Source: Planomonospora parontospora (GTDB lineage Bacteria > Actinomycetota > Actinomycetes > Streptosporangiales > Streptosporangiaceae). Taken from it: 64,000 nt of DNA. This document shows positions 1 through 8,006 of the stretch, in pieces. The notes below the pieces were generated by a model that saw only the letters and a list, made by a program, of their open reading frames with translations, was not told the DNA's origin and ran no database searches. Within the stretch, counting starts at the first letter, position 1. Every line of letters begins with the position of its first letter. The DNA lies in NCBI GenBank assembly GCA_014647935.1, contig BMQD01000012.1, forward strand, positions 62,001 to 126,000. Direction: 5' to 3'. A program made the translations under genes and the position numbers.

Positions 1-2
1 GC

Positions 3-3000
3 CGCGAGCAGAACATCTCCGCCAAGCGGCTGAGCGTCAGCCACGGTTTCCATTCGCCCGCCTTCACCGCGGCCGAACCCCGGCTCGCGTCCCACCTCGG
101 CCAGGTCGCCCTGGAGGCCCCGGCCCGTCCGGTGTACTCCACGGTGAGCGGAGGGCTCCTCGACGGTGACGCCGACCTCCGCCGGCTGCTCACCGCGCAG
201 CTGACCGCCCCGGTGCTCTTCCGCCAGGCCGTATCGGAGCTGGCCAAGTCCTGCGACCTGCTGATCGAGATCGGCCCCGGACACGCGCTCGCGTCACTCG
301 CCGAGGACATCACCGGTGTCCCGGCCTTCGCCCTGGACATCGGCGCGACCTCGGGCCGGGAGCTGTGCCACGCGGCCGGAGCGCTGTACGCCTGCGGCGC
401 CGCGGACGACCTGCGGCCGATGTTCGCCGAGCGCTTCCACCGGGAATTCGACCTGTGGCGGGATCTCACGTTCCTGGAGAACCCCTGCGAGCGGGCACCG
501 GAATCCCTCGCGCTGCCCGGTGCGCCGGTTCCCGTCGCCCCTTCGTCTCCGGCCGAGGAACACGGCCTGCAAGAGGACGTCTCCTCCGCCGTCAGGAAAG
601 TGGTGGCCGAGGCCATCGAACTGCCCGTCGACGCCATCGGCGCCGACGACCGGCTGCTGAGCGACCTGCACCTGAACTCGCTGCGGGTGGTGCAGCTCGT
701 CACCCAGGCGGCCGCGGTCTGCTCACGCGCCGCCCCGGTGGAACCGCTGGTCGCGTCCGATGTGTCGGTGTCGGAGCTGATCGGTCTGATCGAGGCGCTT
801 CCTCCCGCGTCGGATGGCGCCCATGAGCCTGCGGTACCCCCCGGGGCGGCCGAATGGCATCGGATCCTGGGCCCGCGTCGCGAACCCGTCGAACTGGCGG
901 AGGAGGCCACCGACCACACCTGGCGGGTATGGGGGAGAGGCGCGCTACGCGCCGAGCTGGAACCGTTGCTGCGCACCGATGACTGGCAGCCCTCGGCCGA
1001 GCTGGTCCTCCTGCCGGAGGACCCCGATGACCAGGACATCGCGGGGCTCCTCGACGTCGCGAAGGCGGCGGTCGACAAGGCGGTCCCGCTCGCCGTGATC
1101 GAGCAGGGGGACACGGCCGCGGGTTACCTGGCCACCATCCGCCAGGAGCACCCGGACCGGGCGGTCCGCTGGATCGGCGGGGTGTCTGCCGGAACCGCCG
1201 CCGCGGTCGCCCGCGCCCTGCGCTCCTCCCCGGACGAGCACCCCGAGCTCGTGATCGACGAGAACGGCAGGGTCTGCACCGTCACGTACGCGCCCCTCCC
1301 GCTTGCCCCCGCGCAGGAGGTGCCGCTCGGCGGTGACGACGTCGTCCTGGTCACCGGCGGCGGCAAGGGCATCGGATTCCAGACCGCGCTCGCCCTCGGC
1401 CGGTCGTACGGGGCCCGGATCGCGCTCCTGGGCCGCAGCAGGCCGCAGGACGACGACGAGCTGCGCGCGAACCTCTCCCTGCTGGAAGAGCTGAACATCC
1501 CGCACCTCTACGTGACCGCCGACATCGCCGACACGTCGGCCGTACGGCAGGCCGCCGCGCGCATCACCGGAGAACTCGGACAGGTCACCGCGGTCGTCCA
1601 CAGCAGCGGTGTCAACCATCCGAAGCGTTTCACCGAACTGGGCGCGGCCGACTACGCCGAGCACGCCGCGCCCAAGTACCACGGCCTGCGTGCACTCGTC
1701 GACGCCCTCGACACCGCATCGCTGCGCCTGCTGATCACCTACGGGTCGGTCATCGGCAGGTTCGGCCTGCCGGGCGAGGCCCACTACGCGCTGGCCAACG
1801 GCCGGATGCGCGAGCTGGCCCGCGTCCTGGCCCGCGACTTGCCCGGGTGCCGGGTCTGGAACATGGACTGGACCGCGTGGTCCGGCGCCGGCATGGGGGA
1901 ACGGCTCGACGTCCTCGACGGCCTCATGCGGGCCGGCGTGGTCCCGTTGCCGGTGGAGACCGGCGTCGCACTGCTGCGGAAGCTGCTCGCGGCCCGTCCG
2001 GCCGAGCCGTCCGTCGTCGTCACCGGCCGGCTGCCCCAGCTGGAGTCCCCCCGGCCGGTCGACGCCCATCCGTACCTTCGCCGGGTGCGCACGATGCTCG
2101 CCGGCGTCGAACTGGTGGCGGAGGCGGAGCTCGACGCCGAGCGCGATCCCTACCTGCGCGACCATCGCATCGACGGCCTCATGGTCCTGCCCGCCGTCTG
2201 CGCGATCGAGGCCATGGCCCAGGCCGCCACCGTGCTCACCGGACGCCCCGTCACCGGTCTGGAGGACTGCCGGTTCGACCGGCCGGTGATCATCCCGCAG
2301 GACGCGGTCCGCACGATCAGGATCTGCGCCCTCGTCAGGGACGGCGGCGACGTCGAGGTCGTCATCCGTAGCGACGAGACCGGCTTCGCCGTCGACCACT
2401 TCTCCGGGCGCGTGCCGCTCCGCCCGCCGCAACCGGTGGACCTCCCCGCCGGGCGCTCGCCACTGCCCGCGCACCGGGGAGGCGATCTGTACGGGCCCAC
2501 CTTCTTCCACGGCCCCCTCTTCCAGCGCCTGCGCCGCTACGACCACCTCCAGGCGACGGCGTGCACGGCCGTCCTGGCAGCGGAGGACAGGTGGCGGTTC
2601 GGGCCGGGCGTCCGAGGCGGACTGCAGTTCGGCGACCCTTCGGTCAACGACGCCACCGTTCACGTCCTGCAGGCGTGCGTGCCGAACCGGCGCCTGCTCC
2701 CTGTGGGATGTGACGCCTTCACCGTCCAGCCCGGGCCGCGCGACGGCGATCTGATCCTCACCGCGGTCGAACGCGAGCACACGGGATCGGAGTACACCTA
2801 CGACGTCATCGCCCGCGATCACCAAGGCAGGTCCGTGACCGCCTGGACGGGGCTGCGGCTTCGCGACGTCGGCCCGATCGAGCCGAGCGGGGGATACCCG
2901 GATGTGCTCATCGGCCCCTACCTCGAACGGAGCCTGGAGACGCTGCTGCCCGGCACCCCCGTCCACGTCGAGGTCCGGCCCAAGCCCGCAGGCAGGACCA

Positions 3001-3416
3001 CCGGCAGGAGGAGCGCACACCGCGGAGCGCCGGGTCCGGCCATCGGCCGCAGCCACCTGGACGACCTGATCCTGCAGGTCAGCGGGACCACGCCGCTGGC
3101 CTGCGACTGGGAGTGGGTGACCGACGATCCCGGGCGTCTGCGGGCGGAGAAGGCCTGGTCCGGGCAGGCCGAGCAGATCATCAAGCTGACCGGTGAGCCG
3201 GAAGGATACGTGCTCACCCGTCTGTGGACCGCCCGTGAGTGCCTGGCCAAGTCCGGCCGCGCGGCCGCCCAGTCCCCACTGACCATCCAGGGCGCCTACG
3301 AGCAGGGCTGGCTCCTGCTGCGCAGCGGAGCCGAGCACCTCGCCTCCGTGGTGATCCCCGCCGGAGACGAACGCCGTCCCGCGGCGATCACCGTCATGTT
3401 GAAAGGAGGCTCATGA
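3..3416 (+). CDS. Enediyne-type iterative polyketide synthase (PksE-like), 5' end outside window
   Basis: This would build a polyene precursor from malonyl units on one iterative enzyme. The reading frame is already open at the window edge, so the KS and most of the AT domain are missing; 1137 residues remain. In order: the end of an AT (GFHSP near residue 16, EIGPGHA near 90), an ACP with the phosphopantetheine serine in LHLNSLRVVQL (about 226), a KR with TGGGKGIG (about 450) and a S/Y pair (YGS, HYALAN), a DH with DHRIDG (about 720), and a C-terminal phosphopantetheinyl transferase-like domain (ACDWE ... WTARECLAKSG). This domain order plus the following hot-dog thioesterase is the hallmark of enediyne PKSs. 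The stop overlaps the next start (ATGA). The enediyne class is a family inference; the product is unknown. Confidence 0.85.
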   Translation, partial: REQNISAKRLSVSHGFHSPAFTAAEPRLASHLGQVALEAPARPVYSTVSGGLLDGDADLRRLLTAQLTAPVLFRQAVSELAKSCDLLIEIGPGHALASLAEDITGVPAFALDIGATSGRELCHAAGALYACGAADDLRPMFAERFHREFDLWRDLTFLENPCERAPESLALPGAPVPVAPSSPAEEHGLQEDVSSAVRKVVAEAIELPVDAIGADDRLLSDLHLNSLRVVQLVTQAAAVCSRAAPVEPLVASDVSVSELIGLIEALPPASDGAHEPAVPPGAAEWHRILGPRREPVELAEEATDHTWRVWGRGALRAELEPLLRTDDWQPSAELVLLPEDPDDQDIAGLLDVAKAAVDKAVPLAVIEQGDTAAGYLATIRQEHPDRAVRWIGGVSAGTAAAVARALRSSPDEHPELVIDENGRVCTVTYAPLPLAPAQEVPLGGDDVVLVTGGGKGIGFQTALALGRSYGARIALLGRSRPQDDDELRANLSLLEELNIPHLYVTADIADTSAVRQAAARITGELGQVTAVVHSSGVNHPKRFTELGAADYAEHAAPKYHGLRALVDALDTASLRLLITYGSVIGRFGLPGEAHYALANGRMRELARVLARDLPGCRVWNMDWTAWSGAGMGERLDVLDGLMRAGVVPLPVETGVALLRKLLAARPAEPSVVVTGRLPQLESPRPVDAHPYLRRVRTMLAGVELVAEAELDAERDPYLRDHRIDGLMVLPAVCAIEAMAQAATVLTGRPVTGLEDCRFDRPVIIPQDAVRTIRICALVRDGGDVEVVIRSDETGFAVDHFSGRVPLRPPQPVDLPAGRSPLPAHRGGDLYGPTFFHGPLFQRLRRYDHLQATACTAVLAAEDRWRFGPGVRGGLQFGDPSVNDATVHVLQACVPNRRLLPVGCDAFTVQPGPRDGDLILTAVEREHTGSEYTYDVIARDHQGRSVTAWTGLRLRDVGPIEPSGGYPDVLIGPYLERSLETLLPGTPVHVEVRPKPAGRTTGRRSAHRGAPGPAIGRSHLDDLILQVSGTTPLACDWEWVTDDPGRLRAEKAWSGQAEQIIKLTGEPEGYVLTRLWTARECLAKSGRAAAQSPLTIQGAYEQGWLLLRSGAEHLASVVIPAGDERRPAAITVMLKGGS

Positions 3417-3853
3417 AGCGTTACTTCTCCCATGAGCATCTGGTGACCTTCGCCGACACCAACCTCGTCGGCAACGTCTACTTCGCCAACTACCTCACCT
3501 GGCAGGGCGCCTGCAGGGAAAGGTTCCTGGCCGCACACGCCCCCGGCGTGCTGAGGAGTCTCGCCGAGGACCTCGCCCTGGTGACGGTCTCCTGCTCGTG
3601 CGAGTACTTCGCGGAACTGTTCGCGTTCGACACGGTCTCCATACGGATGTCACTGCGCGACATCGACGTCAACCGTATCGTCATGGACTTCGACTACTTC
3701 CGGCTCCACTCCGGCCCCGGCCAGCTGGTGGCCCGCGGCGCCCAGACGGTCGCGTGCATGAAGCGGGCAGGTGACGATCTGGTTCCCGTCGACGTCCCCC
3801 GGGAGCTGTACCAGGCCCTGGAGGTCTACTCCGGCGCGACGCGACACCGCTGA
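3413..3853 (+). CDS. Enediyne-type hot-dog thioesterase (CalE7/SgcE10-like)
   Basis: A 146-residue single-domain 4-hydroxybenzoyl-CoA-type thioesterase. In enediyne pathways it releases the polyene from the PKS. The N-terminal pattern TNLVGNVYFANYLTWQG and CRERF match the enediyne thioesterase family, and the length is typical. An AAAGGAGG Shine-Dalgarno lies about 10 nt upstream inside the PKS gene, and the ATG overlaps the PKS stop, so the two are translationally coupled. No catalytic nucleophile is expected in this family. Confidence 0.88.
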   Translation: MKRYFSHEHLVTFADTNLVGNVYFANYLTWQGACRERFLAAHAPGVLRSLAEDLALVTVSCSCEYFAELFAFDTVSIRMSLRDIDVNRIVMDFDYFRLHSGPGQLVARGAQTVACMKRAGDDLVPVDVPRELYQALEVYSGATRHR

Positions 3854-3875
3854 CGAGCGCGAGGAGGAGACGCAT

Positions 3876-4625
3876 ATGGCGGGCACGAGTCGGCCGGAGG
3901 TTTCGTCCGATGACCGGGGATCGCCCGTGCTCGGCGTCATCGGCTGTGGATCCATGGGCGCCGCCCTGGCGGAACTGTTCGCCGCCCGCGGCTTTCCGCT
4001 GTACCTGGCGGGCGGAAGACGACGGACCGCGCAAACGCTGGCGGCCCGGCTTCCCTGCGCCGTGGCGGCGAGCCCGGAGGCGGTCGCGTCCGCGGCGCAG
4101 GTGCTCGTCCTGGCGACGCCGGTCCACGTCAGCCGCACGGAGATCGCCCCGGGCATCGGGCACCGTCTCGGCGGCAAGGTGCTGCTGGACGTCTCCAACC
4201 CCGCAACGGCCGACCTGCACGGCACCGGATACCACTCGGCGGCCGAACTTATCGCGGACGCCTTTCCCAAGAGCTCGGTCGTCAAAGGCCTCAACTGCGT
4301 GTCGGCACGCCAGATCCGCGCGTTCATCCACGGCGGGCCGCCCTTCACGGTACCCGTCACCGGTGACGAGCCCGAGGCGAAACGATGCGTGGCCCGGATC
4401 CTCGACCGGTCCGGGTTCGACGTGGCCGACGCCGGGCCTTTGAGCAACAGCCGATGGATCGAAGGACTGACCGAACTGCTGCGCCGGATCGGCCAGGAGG
4501 AAGGGCTGGGTGACGCGGTGGGGTTCCGCCTGCTGCGCCTCGGCCGTGAGCACACGCACAGCGAACCGCGAGGGCACCCGCTTCCCGGTTCGACGTCCGC
4601 ATCACGGAAGGAGAACTGGAAGTGA
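3876..4625 (+). CDS. NADPH-dependent F420/NADP oxidoreductase-like protein
   Basis: A 249-residue Rossmann protein with the nucleotide-binding turn G23-C-G-S-M-G28 and a following VLATPVH strand, as in F420H2:NADP oxidoreductases and related coenzyme-dependent reductases (also the STEAP N-terminal domain). It probably moves hydride between NADP and F420 or a pathway intermediate. The chosen ATG follows a strong GAGGAGGAG ribosome site; longer reading starts lie inside the thioesterase gene. Its stop overlaps the next GTG. It may be a tailoring reductase of the PKS pathway; the substrate is not visible. Confidence 0.65.
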   Translation: MAGTSRPEVSSDDRGSPVLGVIGCGSMGAALAELFAARGFPLYLAGGRRRTAQTLAARLPCAVAASPEAVASAAQVLVLATPVHVSRTEIAPGIGHRLGGKVLLDVSNPATADLHGTGYHSAAELIADAFPKSSVVKGLNCVSARQIRAFIHGGPPFTVPVTGDEPEAKRCVARILDRSGFDVADAGPLSNSRWIEGLTELLRRIGQEEGLGDAVGFRLLRLGREHTHSEPRGHPLPGSTSASRKENWK

Positions 4626-5566
4626 CCAACACCGAGGCCGCAGCGGCCACGTCCTCCACCAGCCACGAGCCGAAACCCGCACGGCGGGGTGCCGTCATCG
4701 TCTTCAGCGTCCTGGCGGGCTTCGCGCTGACCGTCCTGTGGTCCGCCCCCTTCGTCGACAAGGTCATCGGTGACGGGGTCACCAGCGCGATCCTCGGGCA
4801 CGAGCCGGCCGACGCACCCATGACCGGCATCCTGGCAGGCGTCGCCTTCGCCTTCGCCAGCGGTCTCGGCGGAACCTTCACCGCATGCAACATCGCTGCT
4901 CTGGGCGCCGTCGCGCCGATGCTGGGTCAGGAGCGCTCCGTACGCGGCCGCTTCACTCAGACCCTGCCGCCCCTCGGCTGGCTCGTCGCCGGGATGACCG
5001 CCGTGTCCGCCGTCTACGGCGTCATCGCCGGGTTGTTCGGCACCCACATGCCCCAGTACTCGACCGCCACGGTGAGCAGCGGCCTTGCGCCCCGGCTCGT
5101 CCAGTCGATGGTGGTCTTCGGAGTGATCGGTCTCGTCCTGTGCTATCTGGGCCTGGCGGCACTGAAGATCGTCAAGGATCCGCTGGAGGGAGCGTCGCGG
5201 CGTTTCCCCCACGTCCGCTCCCTCGTCATGGGTCTTCTGATCGGCGCGTTCCTCATCGGTCGTCCGTTCGGGCTCTACCGGCAGCTCTTCCGCGACGTCG
5301 CCGACAGCGGCAACCCCCTGTACGGAGCCTTCGCCTTCGTCGTCCAGTCGCTGGGGAACATCGTCGTCCTGGCCGTGATCTTCCTGCTCCTGGCCGTCGC
5401 CTCAGGCGGCCGCGTCCAGCGCTGGATCACCGCCAAGCCCGGCCGCGCCGCGGTGATCACCGCTTCCGCCTTCCTCGTGGCGGGCGTGTTCACGTTCCTC
5501 TACTGGGACGTTCGGCTCCTCGCCCGCACCGGCGTCATCTGGTACCCGACGATCACCTGGTACTGA
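4622..5566 (+). CDS. Polytopic membrane protein, unknown function
   Basis: A 314-residue protein with about seven hydrophobic segments (near residues 25-45, 65-90, 115-140, 155-180, 198-215, 235-262, 272-292). I do not recognise the family. The segment GGTFTACNIAALGAV, with a conserved-looking Cys between small residues, recalls DsbD/CcdA or LysE-type transporters, but that is weak. It starts with GTG overlapping the oxidoreductase stop, so it is co-translated with it. A transport role for the pathway product is possible. Confidence 0.6.
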   Translation: MTNTEAAAATSSTSHEPKPARRGAVIVFSVLAGFALTVLWSAPFVDKVIGDGVTSAILGHEPADAPMTGILAGVAFAFASGLGGTFTACNIAALGAVAPMLGQERSVRGRFTQTLPPLGWLVAGMTAVSAVYGVIAGLFGTHMPQYSTATVSSGLAPRLVQSMVVFGVIGLVLCYLGLAALKIVKDPLEGASRRFPHVRSLVMGLLIGAFLIGRPFGLYRQLFRDVADSGNPLYGAFAFVVQSLGNIVVLAVIFLLLAVASGGRVQRWITAKPGRAAVITASAFLVAGVFTFLYWDVRLLARTGVIWYPTITWY

Positions 5567-5593
5567 TCGAGCACTGCCCGCCTGGAGGCCGTA

Positions 5594-6145
5594 ATGGCAA
5601 CGCACAGCACCCCCCGCGTCCTCGCCGGACTCAACGACCGCCACCACCGCACCGCGCTCGGCGTCTACCTGGTGATCGTGGTGGCCCACTGGGCCGAGCA
5701 CCTCGTGCAGGCCTTCCAGATCTACGCTCTCGGATGGCCGGTCCACGAGGCGAGAGGCGTCCTGGGCATCCCCTTCCCCTGGCTGGTGCACTCGGAGTGG
5801 CTGCACTACGGTTACGCCCTGCTCATGCTCATCGGCCTGGTCATCCTGCGCCCCGCCTTCACGGGAAGGGCGCGGACCTGGTGGAACATCTCGCTCGGCC
5901 TCCAGGTGTGGCACCATTTCGAGCACCTGCTCCTGCTCTGCCAGGCACTGGTGGGGATGAACCTGATGGGCCGCCCGGCGCCGACCAGCCTGATCCAGCT
6001 CGTCGTCCCCCGGGTGGAGCTCCACCTGTTCTACAACGGGCTCGTCTTCATCCCCATGGTGGTCGCGATGCTCCTGCACCGGCGGCCGTCGCCGCAGGAG
6101 CGCGCCGTCATGGCCTGCACGTGCGCGCCGGCTCCCGCCGGGTGA
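5594..6145 (+). CDS. Histidine-rich small membrane protein, unknown
   Basis: A 183-residue protein with four or five transmembrane segments and an unusual number of His and Glu residues at their ends: AHWAEHL, HSEWLHYG, WHHFEHLL and VELHLF. Such spacing could bind metal or heme within the membrane. That is an inference only, and I know no family name. A GGAGG lies about 7 nt before the ATG. It ends opposite the LVIVD gene and is the last gene of the PKS-side operon. Confidence 0.6.
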   Translation: MATHSTPRVLAGLNDRHHRTALGVYLVIVVAHWAEHLVQAFQIYALGWPVHEARGVLGIPFPWLVHSEWLHYGYALLMLIGLVILRPAFTGRARTWWNISLGLQVWHHFEHLLLLCQALVGMNLMGRPAPTSLIQLVVPRVELHLFYNGLVFIPMVVAMLLHRRPSPQERAVMACTCAPAPAG

Positions 6146-6228
6146 CGGTGCATCCGGGCGGTGGTCCTCGCGTCCTCCCCGCGAGGACCGCCGCGCCGTA
6201 CGGAGAGCATGCAGTCGGCCTGCCTGTT

Positions 6229-6249
6229 CCGCCCGCCTCCTCCGGGCGG
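6229..6249. terminator. Hairpin between convergent genes
   Basis: Perfect 7-bp stem CCGCCCG/CGGGCGG with a 7-nt loop, in the gap between two converging genes (ends 6145 and 6281). Probably a bidirectional terminator; there is no U-tract, as usual in actinomycetes. Confidence 0.5.
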
Positions 6250-6280
6250 GCGGGTGGGCTTCACCGGGTGCACCGTCCGG

Positions 6281-7738
6281 TCATCCCCGGTATGGGATCT
6301 GGGTCTGGGGGTTGAGCTCGCCATGGCGAACGAACTTCGCGGTGACGGTGCGAAGGTCCCGGATATCGATCACATCCAGGCCCTTCTGCGTGTCGGTGGC
6401 GTAGATATAGCCGTTGTAGTAGTAAGCCGACCACGTTCCTCCGAGCAGCAGCTGCGTCGGCGACAGCGGACCCCGGTCGAAGTAGGCGATCTCATGCGGC
6501 CGGCGGGCATCGGTGAAGTCCCACACCGACACTCCGCCCTGATACCAGGCCTGCACCATGATGTCGCGGCCCGCGGCCGGGATGAGTGAACCGTAATGGG
6601 CGACGCAGTTCTCCGTGTCGGTCTGATGCCGCGGAATCTTATAGTAACTCTGTGGAATCAGCGTACGACGGTCGCCTTTGCCCTTGATCTTGTAGACGGC
6701 GTTGGCGCCTCTGGTCGATCCCACCGCCTCGTTGCAGGTGGCGGCGAAACCTCCGCCCAGCTCGTCGGTGAACACGACCTTGTCGCCGCGGTTGTTGAAC
6801 ACGGCCGAATGCCAGAAGGCGAAGTTCGCGGCGTCCCGTTCGGTGGTGATGACATACGGCCGTTCCGGGTCGGAGATGTCGATCAGGACGCCGTCTCCCA
6901 TGCAGGCGCCTGCGGCCAGGTCCTTGCCCAGGTGGACGGTCAGATCGTGGCAGCCGGTGGTGGGGTACCAGGTGGCGCCGCCGCCGGGGTTGCCCCCGCC
7001 GGGGAACAGAACGGGCTCGGCGACGATCGCCGCGCGGGCCGGATCGTTCACCGGCACCTTCACGATGGTGATCTTGTCGTGCGGCGGCCCGCAGCCGGGG
7101 AGCGCGGTCCCGGGAAGGTAGTAGGAGGACACGTAGACGTAGACGGCGCCGCGGTTGCGGCCTTTGCCGGGGACCAGCGTGTGGGTGTGCGAACCGCAGG
7201 ACGTCTCCACGGACGTCACGTACCGGGGGCGCGAGACGTCGCTGATGTCGAAGATCTTTATGCCCTCCCAGGAGTCCCTGTCCGGCGTCGTCTGCGGAGA
7301 GCTCTGGCAGGAGTCGTCGCTGCGCGGGTCGTCCGTGGACAGGAAGAGCAGGTCGCCGGCCACCGACACGTCGTTTTGGGCTCCGGGGCAGAGCACCTGG
7401 GTGACGAGCCGCGCGGAGCGCGGGTCGGCGATGTCGTAGACGGTGAAGCCCCCGAAGTTGCCGGCGATCGCATACGTGCGGGTGAAGGCCAGGTCGGTGG
7501 TGGGGGAGAACATGCCGTCCAGCGGCGGCTGTTTGGCGATGTTCGCGACGGGCCTGATGTTCCTGCTGTGCTGGACGTCGTCGTCGGCTTTTCCGCCCGC
7601 CGCGGTGGCCGTGACGTTGCCGCCGAGGGTGAGCAGCGCGATCGATGCCAGGACGAGCGCGGCGCGGGCCCATCGGGGCCGTGCCGGCCGAGGAGGCGGC
7701 GCGGCGGCCTTGCGCTTGACGGGATTGCTTGTCTCCAT
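6281..7738 (-). CDS. Secreted LVIVD-repeat beta-propeller protein
   Basis: 485 residues. A basic N-terminus and a hydrophobic stretch (about residues 25-45, ending ATATAAGG) form a signal peptide or anchor. The rest is repeated short units of the LVIVD type (GGFTVYDIADP, IKIFDISDVSRP, VLIDISDPERP, VSVWDFTDARRP, GLDVIDIRDL), giving a six-bladed propeller outside the membrane. Function is unknown; the family is often just called LVIVD. The start lies directly downstream of a -10 element, so the mRNA may be leaderless, and the promoter carries a copy of the 18-bp HxlR-type operator seen at selenium genes. Confidence 0.8.
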   Translation of the reverse strand: METSNPVKRKAAAPPPRPARPRWARAALVLASIALLTLGGNVTATAAGGKADDDVQHSRNIRPVANIAKQPPLDGMFSPTTDLAFTRTYAIAGNFGGFTVYDIADPRSARLVTQVLCPGAQNDVSVAGDLLFLSTDDPRSDDSCQSSPQTTPDRDSWEGIKIFDISDVSRPRYVTSVETSCGSHTHTLVPGKGRNRGAVYVYVSSYYLPGTALPGCGPPHDKITIVKVPVNDPARAAIVAEPVLFPGGGNPGGGATWYPTTGCHDLTVHLGKDLAAGACMGDGVLIDISDPERPYVITTERDAANFAFWHSAVFNNRGDKVVFTDELGGGFAATCNEAVGSTRGANAVYKIKGKGDRRTLIPQSYYKIPRHQTDTENCVAHYGSLIPAAGRDIMVQAWYQGGVSVWDFTDARRPHEIAYFDRGPLSPTQLLLGGTWSAYYYNGYIYATDTQKGLDVIDIRDLRTVTAKFVRHGELNPQTQIPYRG

Positions 7739-7744
7739 GGACCC

Positions 7745-7773
7745 AGTGGATTACTTTATAAATATATAGTCAA
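7745..7773 (-). promoter_or_regulatory. Promoter with 18-bp ACT-N12-AGT operator (site 1)
   Basis: On the minus strand: -35 TTGACT, 17-bp spacer, -10 TCCACT. The operator ACTATATATTTATAAAGT (7753-7770) overlaps the -35 and spacer. The -10 ends about 7 nt before the ATG of the LVIVD gene. Confidence 0.65.
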
Positions 7774-7839
7774 TAGCTCGTTGATCCGGCGGGCCGCCGT
7801 TCTCGCCCGGATGCACGACGGCCCTTGCGAAACGTCAAA

Positions 7840-7872
7840 TGACAGTTGACGCTTTCGAAAGGAGAGACTAAC
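7840..7872 (+). promoter_or_regulatory. Promoter element shared with the molybdoenzyme operon
   Basis: TGACAGTTGACGCT (7840-7853) is identical at 31458-31471. TTGACG serves as -35; with a 17-bp spacer TAACGT is a plausible -10. It lies about 155 nt upstream of the DHA2 exporter start. Confidence 0.5.
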
Positions 7873-8006
7873 GTTCGGAGCCATGCAGTGATCCTCAGAT
7901 CACCGATCCGGCTGCGAGCGTGAGCCGGTCGCCGTGTGCAGCCGGGCCCGGAGATCTGCGGCACGGGGCGCTGCTCGTACTGCCAATCTGTCTGGTTGGA
8001 GTAGCC

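Noticed and set aside
945-3338. Long minus-strand open frame under the PKS gene
   Set aside because: Shadow of the PKS domains, whose plus-strand motifs are clear.
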